Below, in pieces: positions 1 through 7,286 of a stretch of 41,681 nt of DNA. The stretch is from Chloroflexota bacterium. Its GTDB lineage: Bacteria > Chloroflexota > Anaerolineae > CG2-30-64-16. The stretch covers positions 1 through 41,681 of the forward strand of contig VGOD01000021.1 in NCBI GenBank assembly GCA_016876015.1. Reading direction: 5' to 3'. Below the pieces are notes generated by a model. It was not told the origin of the DNA. It saw only the letters and a list, made by a program, of their open reading frames with translations, and made no database searches. The position numbers and the translations under genes were made by a program. Each line of letters opens with the position of its first letter. Position 1 is the first letter of the stretch.

Positions 1-8
1 GGCCGGAC

Positions 9-1378
9 GTTTTCCCCACACGCGTGGGGGTGAACCGACATGGCTGAACTGAATGGCGCGTACAAGGTCGTTTTCCCCACACGCGTGGGGGTGAACCGAC
101 ATGGCTGAACTGAATGGCGCGTACAAGGTCGTTTTCCCCACACGCGTGGGGGTGAACCGAACTGGCGAAGCTGCTGGGACTGAAATCGGCCGTTTTCCCC
201 ACACGCGTGGGGGTGAACCGATGTTGGGGCACGCGGGGATCACGACGACGCAGTTTTCCCCACACGCGTGGGGGTGAACCGGCGTGGGCCAGCGTGCCAC
301 AGCACCAGATCTCGTTTTCCCCACACGCGTGGGGGTGAACCGCTGTGGCGGTGAAAGTTGAGGCGAATGATGTTGTTTTCCCCACACGCGTGGGGGTGAA
401 CCGGCTTCGTGGTGGCTGGTTGGGACGGTGATCTGGTTTTCCCCACACGCGTGGGGGTGAATCGTCACGGCGAGCCACCATGGCGGGCGGACGCCCGTTT
501 TCCCCACACGCGTGGGGGTGAACCGTTCGACGAGCAGTTGGTGGACCAGGGGGAGGCGTTTTCCCCACACGCGTGGGGGTGAACCGGTGTATGTAAATGC
601 CGGTTATGCCTACTGCACGTTTTCCCCACACGCGTGGGGGTGAACCGCATTCGTTGACGACATCCTGAGATTGGATGCCGTTTTCCCCACACGCGTGGGG
701 GTGAACCGTGCGGCACGATCTGGTCTGTCGGCCCATACATGTTTTCCCCACACGCGTGGGGGTGAACCGCCGAGGTCCTGCAGCGTTGCGATGTGCCAAT
801 CGTTTTCCCCACACGCGTGGGGGTGAACCGTACGACCTGATTCACGTCAGCCCGCCGTGTCAGTTTTCCCCACACGCGTGGGGGTGAACCGTACCAGCCT
901 TTGCGGCAGCGTACTCAGCACGAGTTTTCCCCACACGCGTGGGGGTGAACCGGGCATCCTATTTTATCCGATCGGTGGGCTCCCGTTTTCCCCACACGCG
1001 TGGGGGTGAACCAACACAGCCTCTTCGACTCAGGCGGCAGAAGCCGTTTTCCCCACACGCGTGGGGGTGAACCGACCATGCAGATCCTGCTGTACAACGC
1101 GCTGGCGTTTTCCCCACACGCGTGGGGGTGAACCGGCCATCGAGCTATCCTCGCTCCCCGTCGCCAGGTTTTCCCCACACGCGTGGGGGTGAACCGTCTG
1201 CCACGCGCACGTTGAGACCGGTCGCCGGTTTTCCCCACACGCGTGGGGGTGAACCGCCGGCTTCGGCATAGCCTCGGCTGCATCCGCCGTTTTCCCCACA
1301 CGCGTGGGGGTGAACCGTCGCCGACATCCTCTCTGGCATCGAAACTGCGGTTTTCCCCACACGCGTGGGGGTGAACCG
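9..1378 (+). CRISPR. CRISPR array, type I-E-like, 23 repeats / 22 spacers visible, open at left edge
   Basis: Twenty-three near-identical 29-nt repeats begin GTTTTCCCCACACG and end GGGGGTGAACCG, recurring every 61 nt from 9 to 1378. Spacers are 32 nt, except 1197-1227 which is 31. Repeat starts are 9, 70, 131, 192 and so on to 1168, then 1228, 1289 and 1350. The CCCCACACGCGTGGGG core is palindromic and would give the crRNA hairpin; GTGAACCG would be the 5' handle. Length, hairpin and handle fit type I-E (family knowledge). Orientation by analogy with E. coli repeats puts transcription on plus, the leader left of the window and the oldest spacers at the right. Bases 1-8 look like the end of another spacer, so the array continues leftwards. 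Spacers 38-69 and 99-130 are identical. Repeat 436-464 has one C-to-T change near its end and repeat 985-1013 ends in A instead of G. No cas genes are in the window. Long ORFs here are artefacts of the repeat. Confidence 0.98.
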
Positions 1379-2440
1379 CCCACGCCTCTGACACTAATCA
1401 CGCTCTTGAAATAGTCTGAACGCAAATGACAAAAACGCACGTGCTCGCTGGTAGGACTGGTCGGAATCGCGTAGCGGATCTCGACCTCGCCATCTGTGAC
1501 GACCACCCGGTCAATGAGTAGTTCCACCAGTTGGCGCTGCTGCTCGAAAGTGGCTGTGGCGAGGCCGGTCTGGACGCGTTGGCAGAAGTCCTCGACTCGC
1601 ACGACCAAGCCCGTTAGTTCCTTTTGGCGATCAACCTGGTGGGCCAATTGCTGGGCCTGATTCTCCAAAGCCAGGCGGCGCTGTTCCAGATCCTGGCGAC
1701 GGCGCTGATATTCGGCCAGCGGAATCACGCCGCTCAGATAAGCGTCAGTCAAGCGGTTGAGTTGTTGCTCCAGACTCGCACGGGCACGCCGCAAGTTCTC
1801 CTGGCGAGCTTGCAGTTCTTGCGGCAACCATTACCCCCCAAGGGCGCGTTCCATGGCGACCGCGATGGCCTGTGGATGAGTCAGCAGATCGCAGAGATCC
1901 TGCCATACCAAGTCATCCAGTTGCCGGGCAGGGATGAAGCGAGCTGGACATTTTTCTTCACGCCGGTTTTGGACCAGGCGATCCTTGCCCGTGCAGATGT
2001 AGTAGCTGTATCGGCCGTTGGGAGAGGTACGACCGCAGCAGGCCAGTTGGCAGATCCCACAACTGACCAAGGCGCGGAGCAAGTACTGGTGGGTGGTATT
2101 ATGCCGCGTGGCAAAGGATTGGTTGCGGGCCAACTTGGCCTGGACGAGATCGAACTGTTCCTGACTGACGATGGCCGGGATGTCCGCCACCAGAATCCAC
2201 TCCTCGCGGGGGACTGCCACTACTGAGTCATAGGGATGGCCCAGCGGGTGGGTAGCCAAACGCCGGATGCGCGCCGGCCGTGGATGCGTGCGGCCGGCAT
2301 ACACTCGGCCAGTATAGGTTGGGTTGGTCAGGACGCCGCGCAGCGTAGCCAGCCCCCACCGTTTCTGGGGCAAGGGGCAGACATGCACGACCACGACCGT
2401 GCCGGGAATGCCTCGCCCTACCTTGCGGCCTATCCCTGCT
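1379..2440 (-). pseudogene. Serine recombinase (large resolvase family) remnant, C-terminal part only
   Basis: Read on the minus strand this encodes the Recombinase domain (WGLATLRGVLTNPTYTGR), then a zinc-ribbon region with Cys pairs (SCGICQLACCGR, later EEKCPARF), then a charged coiled coil (about 1640-1830), then a tail ending EHVRFCHLRSDYF, typical of these proteins. The N-terminal catalytic resolvase domain with the nucleophilic serine is missing: homology starts near 2430, right at the promoter of the next gene. A TAA stop at 1831-1833 interrupts the frame between ALGG and WLPQEL, and the frame continues on both sides, so this is a nonsense mutation rather than a frameshift. After SDYF there is no native stop; the frame runs straight into the CRISPR array. 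Large serine recombinases normally excise or integrate mobile elements; this copy cannot. It is likely a relic of an element that landed beside the array. Confidence 0.88.
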
Positions 2441-2451
2441 GATGTTACAAT
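2423..2451 (+). promoter_or_regulatory. Sigma70-like promoter, probably leaderless, for the SGNH hydrolase
   Basis: TTGCGG at 2423-2428 and TACAAT at 2446-2451 are separated by 17 bp. The -10 lies 8 nt before the ATG at 2460, so transcription would begin at or next to the start codon. This supports the start at 2460 over the upstream ATG at 2442, which would lie before the -10. Confidence 0.6.
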
Positions 2452-2459
2452 GGCGCACG

Positions 2460-3347
2460 ATGCTGAGGTGGTGGAGATCATGGCGATGGCCGCTGGCCGC
2501 GATCCTGGTCGCGGCGGCGTTGACGACCGCGGCGGAGCTGGCGTTGCGCAGCCGCTATCGGCGTCATGTGCTGCCGCGCGGCGCGCCGGCGCCAGGGCCG
2601 ACGACGCTGGTCGCGCTCGGCGATTCGATCACGGCCGGCGGCTGGCCCGCGCTGCTCGTTGAACGCTTGCGGGCCGTCCATCCGGCCGTGACCTGGCGCA
2701 TGGTCAACGCGGGGCTGCCCGGCGACACCGCGCCGCGCGGCTATGCGCGCTTCGAGCGCGATGTTGCTGCGGCCGGCCCGCAGGCGGCGCTGATCGCCTT
2801 CGGCTTGAACGATTGCTATCCGGCCCGCCACGGGATGGATCGCGAGTGGGAGTTGTCGGCGCCGAACGGCCTCGAACGCAGCTACCTGTGGCGCGCAGTT
2901 CAGGCGCGCATCGCACGTCTGGCCCGGCCGCGCGACCTCTTGCCCGCGGCCGCGCCAGAAGATGTCCCGCAGCCCTTCCCGCGCACCTCGGCCGCCGGGT
3001 TTGCCGATGCGCTGGCGGCCCTGGTCGCACGCACACGCACGATCGGCGCGCGACCCGTGCTGTTGACCATGACGCCGCTGGCCGACGCCGAAACTGAGGC
3101 AACGCGCAGCCGCGCGGCGACCTACACAGCCTACAACCGCATCATTCGCACGGTCGCGGCGCAGGCCCGCGTCCCCCTGGTCGAGCTGGCGCAACACCCG
3201 GCCGATGGCATCCCTCTGGCATCTCTCTTGCTGCCCGATGGCGTTCACCTGACCGCGACTGGCCAGGACTGGGCCGCGGAACAGGTCTTCCGCCAGCTTG
3301 CGGCCGCGGGCTTTTGGCAGACGTTAGCCGAAGAGGCCGCACGATGA
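2460..3347 (+). CDS. SGNH/GDSL-type hydrolase, membrane-anchored
   Basis: About 295 aa. An N-terminal hydrophobic segment (roughly residues 10-28, after an Arg/Trp-rich start) looks like a signal anchor, so the enzyme probably acts outside the membrane. The SGNH blocks are visible: block I LGDSIT with Ser56 as nucleophile, FGLND supplying the block III Asn, and DGVHL near residue 265 with the catalytic Asp-His pair. The family hydrolyses esters (lipases, acyl-carbohydrate esterases); the substrate cannot be told from sequence. The start is set by the promoter just upstream. Its stop overlaps the ATG of the next gene (ATGA), so the two are translationally coupled in an operon with pcm. Confidence 0.85.
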   Translation: MLRWWRSWRWPLAAILVAAALTTAAELALRSRYRRHVLPRGAPAPGPTTLVALGDSITAGGWPALLVERLRAVHPAVTWRMVNAGLPGDTAPRGYARFERDVAAAGPQAALIAFGLNDCYPARHGMDREWELSAPNGLERSYLWRAVQARIARLARPRDLLPAAAPEDVPQPFPRTSAAGFADALAALVARTRTIGARPVLLTMTPLADAETEATRSRAATYTAYNRIIRTVAAQARVPLVELAQHPADGIPLASLLLPDGVHLTATGQDWAAEQVFRQLAAAGFWQTLAEEAAR

Positions 3348-4036
3348 AGCAGCAGTCGCCGCCCAAGCATTGGCTGCCGCACTGGCCAGATGTGACCGAT
3401 CCCCGCGTGCTGGCCGCGCTGGCGGCCGTGCCCCGCCACCTGTTCGTGCCGCCGCAGCATCGCGACGAAGCTTACTACGACGTTCCCCTGCCTATCGGTC
3501 AGGGACAGACCATCTCGCAACCCTATATCGTGGCGCTGATGACCCAGGCGTTGCGTCTTGGCCCGAACAGCCGCGTTTTGGAGATCGGCACCGGCTCAGG
3601 CTACCAGGCCGCGATCCTGGCGCAGATCACGCGCCACGTCTACAGCGTGGAGACGCTGCCAGAGCTGGCGCGTGCAGCCCAGGAACGATTCCGGGCGCTG
3701 AACTACCCGGTCGAGGTGAAGATCGGCGATGGTCGCCAGGGCTGGCCCGAACACGCGCCGTATGACGCGATCATCGTCACCGCGGCTGCTGCCGATGCGC
3801 CGCCCGCGCTCGTCGCGCAACTCGCTGACGGCGGCCGGCTGGTGATCCCGGTGGGCGAAAGCATCTGGGACCAGGTGCTATGGCTCATCGAGCACGCAGG
3901 TGGCCGGCTGACCGCGCAACGCCTGGCCGACGTGCGCTTCGTGCCGTTGGTGGCGACCGAGTCGGCCGGGTTAGAAGAAGATCCCGCGCTGGCCGACATC
4001 CGGCGGGAACTGGATGTATTGCTCAATCGTTGGTAG
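3344..4036 (+). CDS. pcm: Protein-L-isoaspartate O-methyltransferase
   Basis: About 230 aa, normal for the family. It uses S-adenosylmethionine to methylate isoaspartyl residues in aged proteins so that they can revert to aspartate; cytoplasmic. Recognised by the Pcm signature: the PLPIGQGQTISQP segment, the SAM-binding motif I VLEIGTGSGYQAAILA, then GDGRQGWPEHAPYDAIIVT and the GGRLVIPVG strand. The ATG at 3344 overlaps the stop of the hydrolase gene by 4 nt and is preferred to an in-frame ATG 30 nt upstream, which would add ten residues (starting MADVSRR) not typical of the family. Confidence 0.95.
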   Translation: MKQQSPPKHWLPHWPDVTDPRVLAALAAVPRHLFVPPQHRDEAYYDVPLPIGQGQTISQPYIVALMTQALRLGPNSRVLEIGTGSGYQAAILAQITRHVYSVETLPELARAAQERFRALNYPVEVKIGDGRQGWPEHAPYDAIIVTAAAADAPPALVAQLADGGRLVIPVGESIWDQVLWLIEHAGGRLTAQRLADVRFVPLVATESAGLEEDPALADIRRELDVLLNRW

Positions 4037-4067
4037 ACTCAGCGGATCGCAGGAGGGATAAAGGATC

Positions 4068-4910
4068 ATGCGTGTCGTCATCACTGGCGCGCTGGGGCAG
4101 CTTGGCCGCCAACTCGTGGCTGCGTTTGCAGGCCACGAGATCCTGGAAGTTGACCTGCCGGCCTTCGACATCGCCAGTTGGACTACCGCGGACGAGCTTG
4201 CCGCGTGGCAGCCCGACCTGGTGGTGCACGCCGCCGCGTACACCGACGTGGATGGCTGCGAGAAGGATCCTGAGCTGGCGTTTCGCGTCAACGCGGTCGG
4301 TGCGCAGAACGTGGCGCTGGCTGCGCAACGGTCCGGCGCGGCGCTGCTGCACGTCAGCACGAACGAAGTTTTCGACGGCGCGCGTCGCGATCTCTACCGC
4401 GAGTGGGATCAGCCGAACCCGCTCAGCGTCTATGCGCGCAGCAAGGCCGCGGCCGAGCAGATCATCCGAGACCTGCTCGATCGTTTCTACATCGTGCGCA
4501 TCGCGTGGCTGTTCGGGCCGGCCGGCGCCAACTTCGTGACCAAGATCCTGGCGAGCGCCGAGAAACACGGCGCGCTGCGCGTAGCGGCTGACGAGTTCGG
4601 CAACCCAACCTATGCGACCGATACGGCGGTTGCTATGGCGGAACTGGCGGCGACCGGGCACTATGGCGTGTATCATCTCACCAATGCTGGTTTCTGCTCG
4701 CGTTACGAGTTCGCACGCGAGATCGGGCGGCTGGCGGGCCGGCCCGATCTGCCGATCATGCCGATTCTGAGCGCGGACTGGCCACGAGCTTCGCGGCCGC
4801 CGCTTCATTCGGTGCTGGCCAACACGAACGCCGCCGCGCTGGGGATCGTGTTGCGGCCGTGGCAAGAGGCTCTCGCTGACTATGTCGCCTTGCTGCGTTC
4901 GAGTTCGTGA
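4068..4910 (+). CDS. rfbD: dTDP-4-dehydrorhamnose reductase-like SDR
   Basis: 280 aa, close to the usual length of RmlD/RfbD. This family reduces dTDP-4-dehydro-L-rhamnose to dTDP-L-rhamnose with NAD(P)H, the last step of activated rhamnose synthesis. The N-terminus has the Rossmann GALGQLG motif (residues 7-13), then AAAYTDVDGCEKDPE, HVSTNEVFDG, and the SDR catalytic YARSK (Tyr122, Lys126). A strong ribosome site (AGGAGG) lies upstream of the ATG. The other three rml genes are not in the window, so it may work with distant partners; a related NDP-sugar reductase is possible. The glycosyltransferase two genes downstream resembles rhamnosyltransferases, which fits. Confidence 0.88.
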   Translation: MRVVITGALGQLGRQLVAAFAGHEILEVDLPAFDIASWTTADELAAWQPDLVVHAAAYTDVDGCEKDPELAFRVNAVGAQNVALAAQRSGAALLHVSTNEVFDGARRDLYREWDQPNPLSVYARSKAAAEQIIRDLLDRFYIVRIAWLFGPAGANFVTKILASAEKHGALRVAADEFGNPTYATDTAVAMAELAATGHYGVYHLTNAGFCSRYEFAREIGRLAGRPDLPIMPILSADWPRASRPPLHSVLANTNAAALGIVLRPWQEALADYVALLRSSS

Positions 4911-4968
4911 GCGCCAGGTCGCGTAGTCATATCCAACTGGAATCCAATGGCATTTGGGGAGGGTTAAA

Positions 4969-6060
4969 ATGCTTATAGTGGACGGTCATCTTGACCTGGC
5001 GTGGAACGCGCTGCAATGGAACCGCGATCTGCTGCTGTCGGTCTACACGATTCGCACCCAAGAGCGCTCGCTCAAAGTCGCCAACCCCGGCAGCGGGCTG
5101 GCAATGGGCACAGTGGCCCTGCCCGAGATGCGCCAGGGGCGGATCGCTGTGAGCCTGGCGACGCTGCTCGTGCGATCCACAGGCCGCACTGCGCCGCACA
5201 TTGACTTCAGCTCGGTCGCGCAGACCTATGGCATCGCGCAGGGGCAATTGGCTTACTACAAGGCGCTCGCGCGCGAGGGCCATGCACGGATTGTGGTTGA
5301 CCTGGCCGGGCTGAATCGCCACGTGACCGAGTGGGAAGCGTGGGACGCGCAGCCTCAGGCAGATGCGGCCGAGGCGCCGCCGCTGGGCTTTGTCATCAGC
5401 ATGGAAAGCGCGGACGCGATCGCATCCCCCGACCAACTGGGCGAATGGTGGGACGCCGGCGTGCGCGTCATCGGGCCGGCGCACTACGGCCCCGGCCGCT
5501 ATGCAGGCGGCACCGGCACCGAGCTGGGGCTGAGCGACATCGGCAGCGCGCTGCTGGCCGAGATGGAACGGCTGGGCGTCATTCTTGACCTGACCCACTT
5601 TTCGGACCGCGCCCTGGGCCAGGCGCTGGCACGCTTCGGCGGCCCCGTATTGGTCAGCCACGGCAACTGCCGGGCGCTCGTGCGCAACCAGCGCCAGTTC
5701 TCTGATGAGCACATCCTGGCGATCGCGGTGCGCGGCGGCGTGATCGGCGTGATGCTCGACGCTGCGATGTTGCGCGAGGGCTGGATCGTCGGCCAAACCT
5801 CGAACGCGGGCGTCACGTTGGCCAAACTGATCAACCACATTGACCACATCTGCCAACTAACAGGTTCCTGCCGGCACGTGGGCATCGGCAGCGACCTGGA
5901 TGGCGGCTATGGACTGGAGCAGACGGTCAGCGATCTGGACACCATCGCCGATCTCCAGAAGGTCGGCGCTCTGCTGGCCGAGCGAGGCTACACCGCGGAC
6001 GACATCGCAGGGATCATGCACGGCAACTGGTTGGCGCTGCTGCGGACGGCGTGGCGATAG
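4969..6060 (+). CDS. Membrane dipeptidase family (peptidase M19)
   Basis: About 363 aa. M19 enzymes are zinc dipeptidases with a TIM-barrel fold. The first metal site is DGHLDL (His7, Asp9), followed by the conserved ISMESAD with the metal-bridging Glu, a His near GPAHYGP, VSHGN, and the GSDLDGG signature near the C-terminus. No signal peptide is present, so it is probably cytoplasmic despite the family name. The start is ATG 4969 because GGGGAGGG lies just upstream; an in-frame TTG at 4954 overlaps that ribosome site and is rejected. The dipeptide substrate is unknown. Confidence 0.9.
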   Translation: MLIVDGHLDLAWNALQWNRDLLLSVYTIRTQERSLKVANPGSGLAMGTVALPEMRQGRIAVSLATLLVRSTGRTAPHIDFSSVAQTYGIAQGQLAYYKALAREGHARIVVDLAGLNRHVTEWEAWDAQPQADAAEAPPLGFVISMESADAIASPDQLGEWWDAGVRVIGPAHYGPGRYAGGTGTELGLSDIGSALLAEMERLGVILDLTHFSDRALGQALARFGGPVLVSHGNCRALVRNQRQFSDEHILAIAVRGGVIGVMLDAAMLREGWIVGQTSNAGVTLAKLINHIDHICQLTGSCRHVGIGSDLDGGYGLEQTVSDLDTIADLQKVGALLAERGYTADDIAGIMHGNWLALLRTAWR

Positions 6061-6065
6061 GATCT

Positions 6066-7022
6066 ATGATGGATCTGCGGTGCAGCGTCATCATTCCCAA
6101 CTACAGTGGGTTGCGTTTTCTGCGCACCTGCCTGGATGCGTTGCAGGCGCAGAGCTACCCCCGGGAATTGACCGAGGTCATTCTGGTGGACGATGCCTCT
6201 ACCGACGATTCGGTCATGTTCGTGCAGGCCAACTATCCCCAGGTTCACATCGTTCCCATGCCGCGCAACAGTGGGTTGGCCGCGGCATGCAACGCGGGCG
6301 CCACAGCCGCGATGGGCGATCTGTTGGTGATGCTGAACAACGACACCGAAGTGGAGCCGGGCTGGCTGGCGGCGTTGGCCGAAGCCGCGCTTGCTCACCC
6401 GCAGGCCGGCGCAGTCGCCAGCAAGATGCTGCTCTTCGACCGCCGCGATACCCTGCACAACGCGGGGGACATCATGGCCGCCAACGGCATCCCGCGCAAT
6501 CGCGGCGTATGGGAGGTTGACCGCGGTCAATACGACGACGAGTTGACCATCTTCGGGGGCTGCGGCGGCGGAGTGGCCTACCGTCGGCTGGCGTGGGAAC
6601 AGGCCGGCGGCTTCGACGAGCGGCTCTTCATGTACCTGGAGGATGTTGACCTGGCGTGGCGGCTGCAACTGCTGGGCTGGGGCGCCGTCTTCGCGCCGAA
6701 CGCCCGCCTCTATCACCATCTGAGCGCGACCGGCGGCGGAGCGTTCGCCAGCTTCTACGTGGGTCGCAACACGATTTGGGTTGTCGCCAAAGACATGCCC
6801 GGCCCTCTGATCCGCCGGCATCTCGGCCGCATCGTGGCCGCGCAAGCGCGCGTGACATGGGACGCGCTGCGCGCCTGGCGCGGCGCGGCGGCCCGCGCAC
6901 GTTTGCGCGGGCAATTGGCCGGGCTGCTGGGCCTGCCGAAGGTGTTAGGCTGGCGACAGGCCGTGCAGGCAAGCCGCGTGACGCCGATTGCCGCCCTCAG
7001 CCGGCTGATAGGGCATGATTGA
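6066..7022 (+). CDS. Family 2 glycosyltransferase, rhamnosyltransferase-like
   Basis: About 318 aa. A GT-A fold N-terminus is clear: SVIIPNYSG, DDASTDDS (nucleotide-binding Asp), NNDTEVEPGWL (the DxD-like site), and the acceptor/catalytic segment GGFDERLFMYLEDVDLAWRL. This arrangement is typical of rhamnosyl- and other hexosyltransferases building surface polysaccharide. A basic, amphipathic C-terminus (about 240-318) may contact the membrane. It follows the M19 gene by 5 nt and shares a transcription unit with the rmlD-like gene, which supports but does not prove rhamnose as donor. Start at ATG 6066; a second ATG follows directly, and a GTG at 6051 would overlap the M19 gene. Confidence 0.85.
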   Translation: MMDLRCSVIIPNYSGLRFLRTCLDALQAQSYPRELTEVILVDDASTDDSVMFVQANYPQVHIVPMPRNSGLAAACNAGATAAMGDLLVMLNNDTEVEPGWLAALAEAALAHPQAGAVASKMLLFDRRDTLHNAGDIMAANGIPRNRGVWEVDRGQYDDELTIFGGCGGGVAYRRLAWEQAGGFDERLFMYLEDVDLAWRLQLLGWGAVFAPNARLYHHLSATGGGAFASFYVGRNTIWVVAKDMPGPLIRRHLGRIVAAQARVTWDALRAWRGAAARARLRGQLAGLLGLPKVLGWRQAVQASRVTPIAALSRLIGHD

Positions 7023-7090
7023 GAGCGGCCTCTCTCTGTGTTCGCTCCTAACCGTCTGCTACCTCACTATCCCACAAGTTCCGTCTATGC

Positions 7091-7096
7091 TATAAT
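7091..7096 (+). promoter_or_regulatory. -10 element TATAAT upstream of the HerA-like gene
   Basis: A perfect TATAAT lies 190 nt before the ATG at 7287. No good -35 is visible at 16-18 bp. The transcript would start near 7103 and carry the two hairpins at 7178-7227 in its 5' leader. Confidence 0.45.
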
Positions 7097-7177
7097 AGCT
7101 TGACCTGGCAGGTTCCAGGTTCCCAATCCGCGTGTCGGATCGTCGAAGACGTATCTTTTCAATAAGTGGGGGCCGAC

Positions 7178-7227
7178 GGGGGTCGCAGACCCCCTGAAAG
7201 CAGGCTCGTAGGCGGTCTGTGACCGCC
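7178..7227 (+). repeat. Two tandem perfect 7-bp hairpins with GGTC-NNN-GACC cores
   Basis: GGGGGTC at 7178-7184 pairs with GACCCCC at 7188-7194 over a GCA loop; GGCGGTC at 7211-7217 pairs with GACCGCC at 7221-7227 over TGT. Both share the GGTC-loop-GACC core seen in the 57-bp minisatellite at 16703-17266 (GGTC-GGA-GACC). They fill most of the 264-bp gap before the ATPase gene; nothing else is seen there apart from the -10 at 7091 and the ribosome site. Confidence 0.7.
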
Positions 7228-7286
7228 GTTTCCCCGGATTATTGAGAGGATACTCGAAGACCAGTCCATGGAGAAGGAGCATTCGC

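Noticed and set aside
240..1394. Long minus-strand ORFs across the CRISPR array (repeated HPHACGEN / PPRVWGK peptides)
   Set aside because: They are translations of the 29-nt repeat in its three frames, with no ribosome sites and no homology to proteins.
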